From Ligula intestinalis (Eukaryota > Platyhelminthes > Cestoda > Diphyllobothriidea > Diphyllobothriidae): DNA of 64,000 nt. The position numbers and the translations under genes are program-made. A model generated the notes under the pieces. The model saw only the letters and a program-made list of their open reading frames with translations. It searched no databases and was not told where the DNA came from. Below are positions 38,049 through 46,201 of the stretch, one piece after another. The DNA is taken from NCBI GenBank assembly GCA_036362985.1, contig JAYGXS010000001.1, positions 73,046,377 to 73,110,376 of the forward strand. The letters are read 5' to 3'. Numbering within the stretch: the stretch's first letter is position 1; every line of letters starts with the position of its first letter.

Positions 38049-41000
38049 CACGAGCATTTTTTAGCTTTTGTTTGCTCATTGTTAGTCCACAACTTCACCA
38101 ACCTCTTCGTAGCTGCCTCCAACGCAACCACCCTTCGTAATGGTTTTAGAAGTAACATCTTTTATTATTTTTGTCAGCATTGACAGTTACTCAGTGAGTT
38201 TCTTTGCGATATCCTGTGCGCAATTAGGGAAATTTTCGATGGCCTGAAGTGAACGTACATAGGCGCCGTACTAGACTTTATGGGAAGCCTCAGTTTTCAG
38301 AGTAATAGCCAATATTTGATTCTAGGTTCTAAATGGCCGCAATTTTCCTTTGTGTCCGTCAACTTGCAAAAAAATGATTTTTTGTCTGTGGAAGTATTAC
38401 CGATGTAAATCCACGCATTTGCTAATACGCACTACAAATTTAAAGATAATTGTCGATGCAACACAGGAAGGTTTTCATACAGTGAACTTTGCATGCGCAT
38501 CCTTCCAGCTGACTGAATAAATTATGCCCCGAAGAAACTTATTCGAGTGTTATTTATTCTCTTTTCACCTGTTTACATATATTTGAGGGGTTTTTATAGG
38601 AATTATAAAAAAGCATTTGATGTTCTCAAAGATGACTCAACATTTAGTATTTTTGCACGTTTTTGTCTTTAAACGAAAGTGCTTTCTAGGGTTTCAGTAA
38701 ATCACAGGGGTGCTTGAATTGACGGATATTTAAAAAACAAGTAACGGTACTCGCACAGTTTCCTATGTGGACCAGCTAAACTTAAATGCACCAGGTAGCG
38801 TTGGTAGTAATTCGGTGAAGTTACAACGTAGGCAAGCATGAGTAACGAAAAGAATACGAATTCCAGACATTTTTCGAGGCAAGCATTGAAGGATATGCAA
38901 CGATGTTTAGTGTTTAATGTTTCCATAGTGATAATGATCATTTTCTTTATGTTCCTGTCATTGACATGCCTAATCTGCTTTAATTTTCAGAGAAACTGCA
39001 AAGAAGATGACCCCTGAATGTGGCCGTTAGCCCTGGAACAAATTTGCCTGAGCCAATAAAGATAACTCTGAATTTCATTAGATAGTTAGGTCTCCCGGCC
39101 TCTTGACCTCTAATCTCTTAAGCTTGATAGTCCTTGCTTCTGTGTTGGTAAAAGAAAAATGGGTTTCTGGTATCCAAAATGCTCACCATGATTTTATTCC
39201 TAAAATCATGATTTTAAGTTTGCGGGATGGAAGTGCAAGGGTAACGACGTCTCTTTTTAATGTCCTCAGGGCGGACAATTTCAAAAAGTCCTACTCATTA
39301 AAGTAGGCTGCTAGTGTAACATAAATGTTTACTCCAAACTTCAACATTGAAAGTTGGGACCATAGTTTTAAGCAATTATTCCTTATGTGTTAACTCCGCG
39401 TTTCTTGTTTATGTAAATCTCATGGAAACCTAACAGTAAACTTCTTTTAAATGGCTGAACCAGTATCATTAATGTCTTTCATTCTTTACAGGGGCATGCG
39501 TGGCTGGTGTCGTTGGATTAAAGATGCCACGTTATTGCCTCTTTGGGGATACGGTGAATACCGCGTCCAGAATGGAATCCTCAAGTGAAGGTAAGAGCTC
39601 AGTGGTTTAAAGTTGAATTTAAAGAAATATCAATAAGCTTTACGTAGATTTCGTCACTGCTAAGATGATATGCCGCAAGTTTACCCGGGGCAAACTTGCA
39701 AAACCCAAGCTGCTCCATTTAGCTATTTTGTAGCGCTTTGGATTTGCAAATCAAGGTTAAAAGTAGATCGGTAGATCAAAAAATAAAACAGGATCAGATT
39801 TTTCGACATCCCAGCTGACGAAAAGTGCAGATGCAGCATCTAGCAGCATGCAGCATGCATCTAGTGAGAAACGCCAGCGGCTTTTAGCTATTTCCATTGA
39901 TGTTAACATAATCGTGAGTTTCGTAGTGAAGAAAATATCTGTTCCTCCCAGAACTTCAGGGACGTAACGATCTATCGTTGCTTCATTTGCAAAAAACCTT
40001 TTGAAAGTTTACCGGAAAAGTCGAAGAAAGGCTTAGCCCAGAATTATTCCGAAACATTTTGAACGCAAGTACTTTGCTGATATGGACTTTTATCAGAAGC
40101 ACAAGCTTAGTTTAACTGGACCACATGACGCTTATTCTGTTTCAGTCGCAGGAAGGTACCAAAGTCAACCGTAAGGAATTGATCATATTGCGGATTGACT
40201 ACGTTATCTAAAAATTCTTCTGTTAGCACAAGCAGGGGTAAAATACAATTTTTAACAACTGTCACACACGCGATGACGCAGCTTCCAAACGGTGCCCACT
40301 GCATGGTTTTGTGGGTGTTCTTACCTCTAATGAAGCCGCCATTGAAAATTAATCATATCAAAGAGGTAGAAACTTCTTATTCTCATCTGGTAATGCCCTT
40401 CGAAATATAACTGGACAGATGCACGACCGAATGGCCTCAACTTAAATTTAAACACTACACAAATGCTGGTGACCTATCATTAGATTAATGATAGCCTGAA
40501 CAAAAGGTTTCAATTCTACAAGTTAATGACACCCTGCAGTCTGTTGAAAATTCTCAAAAAAATCAAGTACACACTGTTACTGCCGATAAAAGCGATCATC
40601 TGACATTTAAGGAGCAGGTCAGAATAAGCTGCGGTCGCTGGAATATTAACCTTCCTGGGCTGACATCCTTTCTTACTTGTCTGTCTCAGTTGAAAAAAAA
40701 ATCAAGGAAATGGAAGATTGAGCCAGTCACGCCAAGACCCTCCAGCATTTGAAGTTCCGGTTCAATGCGTTTACTGATTTCTGGACTGAAAATTGAGATG
40801 GTCCAAAGACGGTTGCATTTGCTGGCTTTCCTAACCAGTACAGTAGATTCACTATCTCATGCAATAGCTGCCGGAATTCTTAAATAAATTTTCGATTGGA
40901 ACATATTAATTGCAGATGATTGTAAGCGAGATGACCATACAGCCTGATCTCTAAATATTTTAGGCATTTCAGGATACCGGCTTTCTAACGAGCTTCTTTC

Positions 41001-44000
41001 TGACCACGAAGACAAAGCAGGTACTATGAAAAGTGAATATTTAACTAGTATGCCTTTTTGTCATTTATTTCGATTGCCTTTATAGATTCGAATATATTTT
41101 TTGGAAAACATGCACAAAACATTATTTCTTGTACTCTTTTGGTAGCAAATTACGCCTTCTTTAAATTTTATACTGCAAGGAAGATTATCTTTGGGTTTTA
41201 AAGGAGTTTCGAAATCGCCGAATAATTTTGAAACCTAGTGACCACTTAATGGGAATTTAAGGTTTACAAACTGCGCACTGTGTACATCCTGATTAAGAAA
41301 AAGTACGCTTTCGCCTACAAATTGACGGAGATCTACCACAGTTCCCATAAAACGTTGCAACAAATTAGAGCATGCTTTTTACAGTTAAGGCAGCATTAAC
41401 AAATGACGGATACGGTGTTCACTGAATGAACACTTGAAAATTGTATAAAGCTCGCAATTAGAAATTTCTTAAAACCGACGGATACCCTTCCTTTCAGTAT
41501 ACAATTGAAAGAAGGCGTAATTTGCAACCAAAAGAGAGCAAGGAATAATTTTTCGTGCATGCTTTCCAAAAAGTATATTTGGATCTATAAAGGCAGTCGA
41601 AATTAATGACAAAAAGGCATACTATTTAAGTAGTCAATTTTATAGTACATGCTTTGTCTTGGCGGTCAGAAAGAAGCTCGTTAGAAAGCCGGCATCCTTA
41701 AGTGTCTAAAATATGTTGAGATCAGGCTGTATGATCAGCTCTCTTACAATCATCCGCAATTAATATGTTCCAATCGAAAACGTTTTTCAGAATCCCGGCA
41801 GCTATTGCATGAGATAGTGAAGCTTCTGTACCAGGCCATAAGAACGAAATGCCCTGTGCTGTGGCAGAAAGCGTCTGACATCTTTTACTAGAAATAATTT
41901 AGTAGCAAGAAAACTTAGCGATTACTCTAGACGCGAACGGCTGATTATGGAGCTGTGGTAGGTAGGAAGGACTTAAGCACCCAGACCGCAGTCATTTTGA
42001 AGGGAATTGGCCACACATTTAGTTTTATATAGATTGGAAAGCTCACTAGATTTGAAAAAAGTGGAATTTGCGAACAGCTGAAGACATGGTCCCCCGATTC
42101 GCAATCGATTAACAGCTGTAGCTACTTTCCTTTTTCACGTATTTTGCTAGGATTTTGGTGGGAATAGAAAGTAACCACAACGGGAAGGTTCGCGCAACCA
42201 AGCATTAAACGTAGAGTTAATCAAATTGACAAGTAATCGATACGCAAAAATAAGATCGGATATGAAACTATGGCAATTCATGACTAGGGTGTAGACTGAC
42301 AAGCCCGGTTAGTGCGACTCCAACAATGAACGTGACGGCTGCTAGTTAATACGGGCATGCGGTTGCATGATACTTGCGTTCTAGCGCTGCTTGTATATCT
42401 ACTACCATCATCTGTGACTGTCTCTGATTATATGTTTGCAGGGTTCTAATTAATGCGTGGGTCAACAATCATCAGGTCAAATCCCAGGTTGGAGGTAAAA
42501 GGCAAGAGTCACTAGAACGAGGGTTTTATTTTGTAGCAACTATGCGTACACCGATCTTTCAGAGGACCCTCTCGCCCGTCCATATCGCCATTAGAGCTCT
42601 CTTTCGAGCCTTCACCGCGAGGCGTCTAGAATATAGGCAGAAGAACATTACTAGCAATGATATGAGACACTAGGAAGGCCTTTTCTGCCTCGTTAGGCGT
42701 CATCGGTACAGAACCGTCAGTTGCTGTCTCAGGTGGTAGTGGCCACTGGTGAAGCCAGGGCTGGTCTTGACTGCGTCCAGCCGGGCCTGAGAGAGTCGAC
42801 TGAGTGTTGTGAGGGTAGATAACAGTTGCTTTTGCATGACTGTAAAGCGAGTTTAAGTATTCTGTCATTTGTGTGTCGCAATTGCCCGAGCGGATGTCCT
42901 CTGTAGAGGTCTTCGCTGAATCGGCTGAAGGGTGGTATATTCAAGTGGCACTTAGGCATGCGTTCTTATTTGGACGCGCGTGTATGCGCGGGTGTGGAGC
43001 ATGTGTGTGAGTGAGTGAATATCGGTCAAGTGGTCTTCAGGTTACGAAGTGATACAGCCGCGTGCATAGACAAATGACGTTGAGGTTCGCGGGCCGCGGG
43101 CATTGCATAACTAAAAGCGGGACAGGCATTGTGGCTGTCCGCCATATGTTCGAGGGGTATCCCAAACCTCAGCTCAACAAATTTCTTAAGACATCAGACC
43201 GTCTTCTCATGAATTTCTGGCTATTCTGTTAGAAGCATATGCTGAAAGCATCATCCGAATGTCTGTCTTATCGCAATGGGACAAGGATACCCAGTACCCT
43301 TGGATAACCCGCTTTGTAGTCGACTTTAATTTTTAATGCTCTCTTACAGTAAAGGCTGGCCTAGTAAACCCAATGGATTAAGGATGTTATAAGTTTTAAA
43401 GCAGTCGTACAGAGGAGGGCAATGAGAAACAACAGACGTCGAAGTCAGACATAAAGGAAATAACACTGCTAATTTACAAACATTTTGGAGGTTAAAGTCA
43501 TCCATTTTGTGTTGTTACTTCTACCCACATTTCTTCAGACAAATGCTTACGTTGCTCACTCTCTTGATCTTCCCTAGCTAAAAAAGCCTTTGCTGGAGCA
43601 CGAATGACTAAACTATGCAAATGCTTTTCTAGGCAGGAGAATTCATGTCAGCCCATCCACGAAGGCCATTTTAGATGAAATTGGTGGTTACTGCCTCAAA
43701 TACCGTGGCAAGGTAACCCTGAGGGGAAGAGGTGAAATTGAATCCTACTGGCTCGTGGGAAAGGAAAATTTCTGGAGACCATTACCAGAACCCCTGTCCT
43801 CTGATGGGTAAGGTCTAATTTACTGATGACTGCGTGGCGTGCGATCTAGCTTTATACATCCTTAAAGAGTATACTGAGGAAGGCAGTACTGTACTGTATA
43901 CAAAAATGTAATTGAGTTTATTACCGACAAAATTATGTTGCTAGGAAGTGTCCGTGTAATTTGAGCAATAAGACCTTTTACTTAAACAAAAATTCTAACT

Positions 44001-45878
44001 TTTCTGTCTATGAAGAGAGACATGTCCTGACACTTTACTAAAACCGTTAATCAAGAATCCCAATAACCGCAGCTGGCAACAAAATGAGCATCAGAAAAAC
44101 GCTCATATATGTCCATTTTAGAATTGTGCAGTTTCATTTATCCGCTCGCAAACTGTATCTGGTTCTAGCTCAGAATTTACAGACCATCATCTTTCTTAAT
44201 AGGTTCGTTTCGGGTACAAGACTAGATCCCAACAGTAAAGCAGTACATTGCTGCATTAAAATTGCAATTTTAGTGATGTTGGTGATACCACCGATTTTAG
44301 TTGGTATATTTCATAGGAACCTGTTATGGTATTTGATCTAAACAAGTACTTAACTATGGGTGTCGGCTCCAAATATGGATGAAAGTGGGCCGGCCTGACT
44401 AAACTTAATGCAGAGAAAATCCGATAACCTGCAAGGCATCTGGGTTCTTGCCTGTCCGGGCCATAGGATAATCCTCTTTTGTGGTCAGTAGGTAAAGCTT
44501 TGGATAGACAATGCAACTATAGGGCTAATATGACTAGGATAGTGCTGTATTTGGAGATCTTCCAGTGCTAGGCGTGCTACTTCTAGTAATCATATTGCTA
44601 AGACTGGTATTTATTTTACTACAAAGTGGTTTGCACATGCATGTAGTAAGTTGGAACCTTGTATGCAGTAGCAACATGTCATCACAATATTTTTAGCCAT
44701 TTATAGTTATTTGGTTTGATTTTGACTTTTGCAGTACCTAAATTGCTCTTGAGGTTTAGGGGACGTCTCTTGTCTAAAAGGAGATCAATATGCTCCATAG
44801 TCAACTAGCATTACTATATCCTATACTGTGCCAGTAACTGAGTAATAATAAATAAGCATGGCAGATGGGAATTATGAGCTGCCACCTTTTCTCGTCTTCA
44901 TGTGTTGTTTGTGTGAGACACCTGGGGGTTGTCCTGTGGGCATGGTGTCGTCGTACGCAGTTGCACGTCAGCAGATACAAGCAGGCAAATTTCGTCTGAC
45001 TGCTTGGAGGATTCGGGTTCTTACGAGCGATTGAGTCGTTTTAAGCCTATCAATTTACCTGATAACGGGTGGTTTCAATTTATCGTCCTGATTGGTTTGT
45101 AAGTAGCCAATGGCTGCAGGTGAGCGAGTTCGCACGTTTAAGTCCCCTAGACTTCTTGGGAAGATTGTATGCCCTTGTTGAGTTTTACTTATTTAAGGAC
45201 GATGAGACTACCCTCGCGCCTCAGGTCTAGTGGGCAACTCTTCTGTTAATTTAGGACACAGTTTAATCTAGATTTATCTGCCATGGTGTTTCCAATACTG
45301 TATCAATATCTGAGTAAGTAGACAAGCATCCTGTGATTTGTAACAACCATATGACATAAGAATTACAGCTTACCATCGTCCTCATTTTTTTTGCCCGAGG
45401 TCCCTGTGCAATACACCTAGGTTTTTTTTATCAATGGTTTTGGCCAGCTCACTTTTCTGGGGGGGGGGGGGGGGGGGGGTGCTGGACGGCAGATGCGTGC
45501 AGAGTTGGCGTTGTGATGGCAGTGGTGCAGTTAACACGAATAGAGTAGCCGCAAACTGTGCTCTAGGCACGTACCCATACGCAGACCTCAATAACTGGCT
45601 CCAATCACTCAGACTCTATTACATGCGATTGTCACATTTACTAACATCTTTTCATTTAAAGCGGCAGCCTTATCTCGTCTAAGCTGGCTCACTTGCTCCA
45701 ACCGACGGACATGAAAATTGCAGAGCCTACTGAGAATCTGTCCACCTGGTCCTTAAAATATCCAAAGGCCCTGGGCAAAAGGGAACTGAAATTGAGAGAT
45801 GCCGACCTCTGGTATGAAAAATCCGGCAAGCAGTTGGCACCCGGTGCCGCTCAGAAAAAGCAACGCGCAAAATATTAA
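9341..45878 (+). CDS. Membrane (receptor) guanylate cyclase, natriuretic-peptide-receptor-like, 17 exons
   Basis: Converts GTP to cGMP at the plasma membrane in response to an extracellular ligand, here unknown. Seventeen exons join in consistent phase into about 1157 residues, close to the usual 1050-1150. Order: signal peptide (1-27), ligand-binding domain (about 30-480), single transmembrane helix (about 485-505), kinase-homology domain (about 540-820, HGRL in place of HRDL, so no kinase activity expected, DFG kept), coiled-coil hinge (824-871), class III cyclase domain (872-1070) and a basic tail. Catalytic residues visible: metal-binding D898 (YFSDIVGF) and D942 (TIGDAYM), guanine-selecting E938 and C1010, N1017 and R1021. 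Start: the 9341 ATG gives an 8-residue lead before the signal core; M9 is an alternative. No membrane-proximal exon equivalent to that at 52145-52440 was found. An alternative tail exon may exist at 46202-46385. Confidence 0.92.
10125..11184 (+). other. Intron 1, no further feature
   Basis: AT-rich intron with no recognised repeat or gene. The minus frame 10409-10669 has no domain. Confidence 0.6.
11185..11441 (+). CDS. rGC exon 2: ligand-binding domain, middle
   Basis: Acceptor ttgtag|cc fits the phase 1 end of exon 1. The exon encodes [17 protein letters not shown] and [15 protein letters not shown] and ends at agt|gtaagt in phase 0 (residues 262-347). The acceptor was chosen because it alone keeps frame with exon 1; AG sites at 11263, 11267 and 11282 do not. 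Confidence 0.8.
11442..14175 (+). other. Intron 2, first part, no recognised feature
   Basis: Non-coding sequence; frames such as 13409-13765 on both strands are mutual shadows without a domain. Confidence 0.5.
14176..15400 (-). mobile_element. PLE family A, 5'-truncated, with RT end and GIY-YIG endonuclease, in intron 2
   Basis: Minus strand: 15324-15049 encodes the end of the reverse transcriptase ([39 protein letters not shown]). 14868-14434 then encodes an almost intact GIY-YIG nuclease: [60 protein letters not shown]. This is the best preserved family A nuclease in the window. The sequence at 14176-14290 is an inverted copy of 15295-15375 (TTTGAAGCAAGCAAATATGG, GACGGCTCGTCAGCTGCGG). Catalytic RT motifs are missing, so it cannot move by itself. 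Confidence 0.8.
15744..16143 (+). CDS. rGC exon 3: ligand-binding domain, second lobe
   Basis: Acceptor ttatcacag|aaa is in phase 0 and encodes [19 protein letters not shown] and [16 protein letters not shown] similar but frameshifted exon lies on the minus strand at 52600-52996. The donor aaag|gtacta (16144) is weak but ends in phase 1, matching exon 4. Reading continues open to a stop at 16191. Confidence 0.82.
16144..17443 (+). other. Intron 3, searched for a membrane-proximal exon, none found
   Basis: I looked here for a counterpart of the minus-strand segment encoding VHFDPLG and NYLLIGWDG (52145-52440) and found none. Homology with the minus fragment continues past the 16143 donor to about 16190, then stops. 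Confidence 0.5.
17444..17528 (+). CDS. rGC exon 4: transmembrane segment
   Basis: Acceptor ttctttttcag|tt enters in phase 1; donor atcag|gtatcc leaves in phase 2. The exon encodes one strongly hydrophobic span ([20 protein letters not shown]) followed by K and R, as expected of a stop-transfer sequence. Confidence 0.85.
17529..18517 (+). other. Intron 4, no further feature
   Basis: No repeat or exon recognised. The plus frame 18144-18413 is not flanked by fitting splice sites. Confidence 0.5.
18518..18626 (+). CDS. rGC exon 5: juxtamembrane, start of kinase-homology region
   Basis: Acceptor ttttaag|g completes an Arg codon with exon 4. Basic [12 protein letters not shown] is followed by an acidic stretch; donor cgg|gtgaga. 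The minus-strand copy has an exon of identical length, 109 nt, at 62944-63052. Confidence 0.87.
19171..19275 (+). CDS. rGC exon 6: kinase-homology region
   Basis: Acceptor acaattag|aat and donor tacaag|gtaagc give 35 codons in phase 0 ([19 protein letters not shown], then ARTVLLYK). The homologous minus exon is 62164-62270, two bases longer and out of frame. Confidence 0.82.
19276..21655 (+). other. Intron 6, AT-rich
   Basis: Very AT-rich intron. The overlapping open frames at 21150-21510 on both strands reflect low complexity and carry no domain. Confidence 0.55.
21656..21838 (+). CDS. rGC exon 7: kinase-homology N-lobe
   Basis: Acceptor ttgcag|gat and donor aaag|gtatgt. The exon encodes [20 protein letters not shown] and [14 protein letters not shown], the characteristic hinge of receptor cyclase pseudokinases. 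Confidence 0.92.
22256..22327 (+). CDS. rGC exon 8: kinase-homology, short exon
   Basis: Acceptor cttttag|gac and donor tcaag|gtattc, 24 codons in phase 0 ([19 protein letters not shown]). It is too short to stand out as an open frame. The identical-length copy on the minus strand (61216-61287) supports its limits. Confidence 0.88.
23525..23660 (-). repeat. tRNA-derived SINE, copy 2
   Basis: On the minus strand: GCGCAATGCGTGGCATTTG, then GCATTGGCTTCGCATTAAAG, B box ATGCGGGTTCAATTCCCGCC, tail GTTTTTCCACAATTGGGTCA. It faces the next copy at 23880. Confidence 0.7.
23880..24005 (+). repeat. tRNA-derived SINE, copy 3 (best tRNA-like head)
   Basis: GGCATTTTAGCTCAGCTGGT (A-box region), an anticodon-arm-like TTGGCTTTGCACTATG, and GCGGGTTCAAACCCCACC (B box) at about 23895-23955, with a SINE tail after it. 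The cloverleaf is imperfect and it shares its tail with the other copies, so I call it a SINE rather than a tRNA gene. Confidence 0.7.
25774..25930 (+). CDS. rGC exon 9: pseudokinase catalytic-loop region
   Basis: Acceptor gatatag|ggt continues exon 8 as [20 protein letters not shown], then [13 protein letters not shown] replaces the active-kinase HRDL. Donor gagg|gtaagt, phase 1. The longest open frame here is a different, spurious one; the splice phase selects this frame. Confidence 0.88.
26010..26470 (-). repeat. Unclassified repeat R, copy 2, in intron 9
   Basis: Reverse complement of the 2880-3238 block, and also matches 58570-58960. It holds a 63-codon open frame (26202-26011 minus; [20 protein letters not shown] at its start) with no recognised domain. 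In gene-relative terms it has the same position and orientation as the copy in intron 9 of the minus-strand pseudogene. Confidence 0.65.
27167..27363 (+). CDS. rGC exon 10: kinase-homology C-lobe
   Basis: Acceptor attttag|at and donor caaag|gtttgc. The exon encodes [25 protein letters not shown] and [12 protein letters not shown], strongly conserved in receptor guanylate cyclases. Confidence 0.93.
27770..29790 (-). mobile_element. PLE family A, decayed, antisense in intron 10
   Basis: Minus strand: 29303-29097 encodes the PLE N-terminal RT region ([37 protein letters not shown]); 28963-28820 matches the C-terminal end ([20 protein letters not shown]). It aligns along its length with 56140-57990 in the homologous intron of the minus pseudogene. 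Most of the catalytic core is deleted. A segment of about 720 bp (27960-28690) with a telomere-like tract is extra here. Confidence 0.7.
28283..28507 (+). repeat. Interstitial telomere-like tract (degenerate TTAGGG)
   Basis: About 225 bp composed of AGGGTTAGGGTTAG units mixed with AGTTTTAGGGTTAG and single-base variants. The G-rich strand is the plus strand. TTAGGG is the common animal telomere repeat. It lies in intron 10 of the rGC gene. Confidence 0.9.
29880..30425 (-). mobile_element. PLE family B fragment (GIY-YIG end), intron 10
   Basis: Minus strand 30423-30094 encodes [51 protein letters not shown]: the region after the GIY-YIG motif of family B. At 29885-29965 the terminal signature (GAATCCTTAATCATAGG reversed, GAAGAAGATGC) closes it. 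It is truncated at the N-terminal side. Confidence 0.75.
30426..30500 (+). repeat. PLE-B terminal repeat in inverted orientation
   Basis: GGATACTCGACGGAATTCAA, AACGTCAGGAAAATAAACTC and GCATCTTCTTCTTCTGAAC form a PLE-B end on the plus strand, directly joined to a minus-strand PLE-B body. It lies about 50 bases before the exon 11 acceptor. Confidence 0.65.
30553..30677 (+). CDS. rGC exon 11: end of kinase-homology domain
   Basis: Acceptor acaattcag|att and donor gcag|gttagt, phase 2. The exon encodes [20 protein letters not shown], matching the W-x-E-x-P-x-x-RP-x-F motif of the family. A PLE-B terminal fragment ends about 50 bases upstream. Confidence 0.9.
30860..31380 (-). mobile_element. PLE family B fragment, intron 11
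   Basis: Minus strand: the C-terminal coding end (matching [20 protein letters not shown] and [16 protein letters not shown]) and the terminal repeat at 30895-30985. It abuts the next PLE-B copy, giving a tandem partial arrangement. Confidence 0.65.
31381..32412 (-). mobile_element. PLE family B, GIY-YIG endonuclease with intact 325-codon frame
   Basis: Minus frame 32426-31449: the end of the RT, then [18 protein letters not shown] (GIY-YIG core), [38 protein letters not shown] and [20 protein letters not shown], to the stop. The terminal repeat with the hammerhead-like GAAACGTC lies at 31383-31460. It is 5'-truncated near 32412, where it meets an inverted copy. The nuclease domain is unbroken; no RT catalytic motif is present. 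Confidence 0.85.
32413..33050 (+). mobile_element. PLE family B, inverted partner copy
   Basis: Plus frame 32373-32942 encodes [20 protein letters not shown] through [15 protein letters not shown] to the same C-terminal stop as the minus copy. Terminal repeat at 32930-33020 (CGAAAGGTC replaces CGAAACGTC). It lacks the segment around [13 protein letters not shown]. With 31381-32020 it forms an inverted repeat with arms of about 600 bp. Confidence 0.85.
33051..33600 (-). mobile_element. PLE family B fragment
   Basis: Minus strand 33390-33052 encodes [49 protein letters not shown] and [16 protein letters not shown], then loses frame. It is a third, more diverged family B copy next to the palindromic pair. 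Confidence 0.7.
33601..34110 (+). repeat. GC-rich intron 11 block shared with the pseudogene
   Basis: Aligns with the reverse complement of 55180-55765 (CAATGGCTTCACCTTAC, CACATGCGCCCTCTCCCG, CATAATTTGAAGTAAAATT). It stands just upstream of exon 12 in both loci. No gene product is recognised. Confidence 0.7.
34286..34303. repeat. AT dinucleotide run
   Basis: About nine AT units in intron 11, 28 bases before exon 12. The homologous intron of the pseudogene lacks the run. Confidence 0.9.
34332..34472 (+). CDS. rGC exon 12: coiled-coil hinge
   Basis: Acceptor ttttccag|g and donor cact|gtaagt, phase 2 to phase 2. Encodes [20 protein letters not shown] and a heptad-rich helix ending LIAKMLPL: the dimerising signalling helix before the cyclase domain. 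Confidence 0.93.
34603..34795 (+). CDS. rGC exon 13: cyclase catalytic domain, part 1
   Basis: Acceptor tttttag|g and donor ataag|gtcgcc. Encodes [19 protein letters not shown] with metal-binding Asp (residue 898), then [13 protein letters not shown] and FDVYK. Confidence 0.94.
35390..37225 (-). mobile_element. PLE family B, longest copy, with RT and nuclease, intron 13
   Basis: Minus strand, N to C: a thumb/palm start at about 37320-37030 ([27 protein letters not shown]) and RT at 36757-36437 ([20 protein letters not shown]; catalytic YVDD in [26 protein letters not shown]). Then [20 protein letters not shown], a broken GIY-YIG region near 36050 and the C-terminus 35870-35554 ([20 protein letters not shown]). 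The terminal repeat is at 35396-35475. Frame breaks make it inactive. It is the only family B copy with the RT active site. Confidence 0.82.
37226..37725 (+). mobile_element. PLE family B, inverted partner copy next to exon 14
   Basis: The plus frame through 37563 encodes [40 protein letters not shown] to [10 protein letters not shown], identical in layout to the C-terminus of the minus copy at 35554-35870. Terminal repeat at 37648-37722. It ends about 35 bases before the exon 14 acceptor. Confidence 0.82.
37760..37934 (+). CDS. rGC exon 14: cyclase catalytic domain, part 2
   Basis: Acceptor ccacag|gtg and donor tcgg|gtgagt, phase 1. Encodes [15 protein letters not shown] (guanine-binding Glu, second metal-binding Asp) and [17 protein letters not shown] copy ends about 35 bases before the acceptor. 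Confidence 0.94.
38021..38041. repeat. TA dinucleotide run
   Basis: Ten TA units in intron 14. Confidence 0.9.
38042..39491 (+). other. Intron 14, rest, no recognised feature
   Basis: Only short frames without domain (for example 38702-38941 minus). Confidence 0.5.
39492..39590 (+). CDS. rGC exon 15: cyclase catalytic domain, part 3
   Basis: Acceptor tttacag|gg and donor gaag|gtaaga. Encodes [20 protein letters not shown] and TASRMES, holding the guanine-selective Cys and the catalytic Asn and Arg. Confidence 0.94.
39591..40845 (+). other. Intron 15, first part, no recognised feature
   Basis: Open frames at 40107-40410 on both strands overlap and show no domain. A decayed mobile element is possible but not supported. 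Confidence 0.4.
40846..41832. repeat. Foldback element: about 370-bp inverted arms in intron 15
   Basis: Left arm 40846-41215 and right arm 41455-41832 are reverse complements at high identity. Examples: CACTATCTCATGCAATAGCT, TTCGATTGGAACATATTAAT, GGCTTTCTAACGAGCTTCTT and GCAAATTACGCCTTCTTT each occur in both. The loop is about 240 bp. No open frame for a transposase is seen, so a foldback or MITE-like element, or an inverted duplication, is possible. Confidence 0.85.
41880..42300 (+). mobile_element. Decayed PLE nuclease end (third lineage), intron 15
   Basis: Broken plus-strand reading gives [19 protein letters not shown]-like residues, [19 protein letters not shown] and RILLGFW. These parallel [20 protein letters not shown] of family B. 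Many frameshifts; distant homology only. Confidence 0.45.
42301..43632 (+). other. Intron 15, last part
   Basis: A GC-richer stretch at 42540-43160 contains short minus frames (42626-42868, 42729-42959) without domain. At 42500-42535 there is a PLE-end-like string (AGAGTCACTAGAACGAGGG). Otherwise unassigned. Confidence 0.35.
43633..43807 (+). CDS. rGC exon 16: end of cyclase domain
   Basis: Acceptor ttttctag|gc. Encodes [17 protein letters not shown] and [15 protein letters not shown], the usual C-terminal edge of the cyclase fold. Donor gatgg|gtaagg in phase 2; if unspliced, a TAA follows at 43809-43811. Confidence 0.9.
43808..45661 (+). other. Intron 16
   Basis: No gene. Two related segments at about 44820-44960 and 45280-45420 look like a diverged direct repeat. 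Confidence 0.4.
45459..45479 (+). repeat. Run of 21 G
   Basis: Uninterrupted G homopolymer in intron 16, about 180 bases upstream of the exon 17 acceptor. Its exact length in an assembly is uncertain. Confidence 0.9.
45662..45878 (+). CDS. rGC exon 17: basic C-terminal tail
   Basis: Acceptor tcatttaaag|c supplies the single base needed by the phase 2 end of exon 16. It encodes a lysine-rich tail ([20 protein letters not shown]) ending in TAA at 45876-45878. AG at 45666-45667 also fits the phase. An internal donor tg|gtatga at 45812 could shorten it to join 46202. Support is splice phase and open frame only. Confidence 0.6.
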
Positions 45879-46201
45879 GATTTGCCATGCGAAAGCCCTC
45901 AAAAGACTTTCGATTTGTTGATTTTAAAGGAAGGACGAAGATAAAAAATGGAGAATTGAAACCTCTCTATCCTTGAATCACAGCAATTATGTTCTTCTTA
46001 TAAAGCTATGTAAAAATTTCGCAGGGAATCCTGCATTTTATATAATCGAAAGGCTGTTGTACACCTTGAGCTCCCAGAGTGGCTCCTAATATTACCTGTG
46101 TTTGCTGGAATTATTTGTCAGTCGATAACCTTTATAACTTCCTCACAAATGTTCAAGTAAATGTAATCTATCCGTTGTAAAATAATGTGTTTTCCTTTTA
46201 G

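Noticed and set aside
43809..43811. TAA as the true end of the rGC protein
   Set aside because: Possible, but it lies inside a good donor (gg|gtaagg) whose phase fits a downstream open exon. I kept it as the alternative.
43815..43840. Second hammerhead core (CTGATGACTGCG)
   Set aside because: No GAAAC box or pairing stem follows.
44820..45420. Diverged direct repeat (about 44820-44960 and 45280-45420)
   Set aside because: Similarity by eye is patchy; not strong enough for a separate feature.
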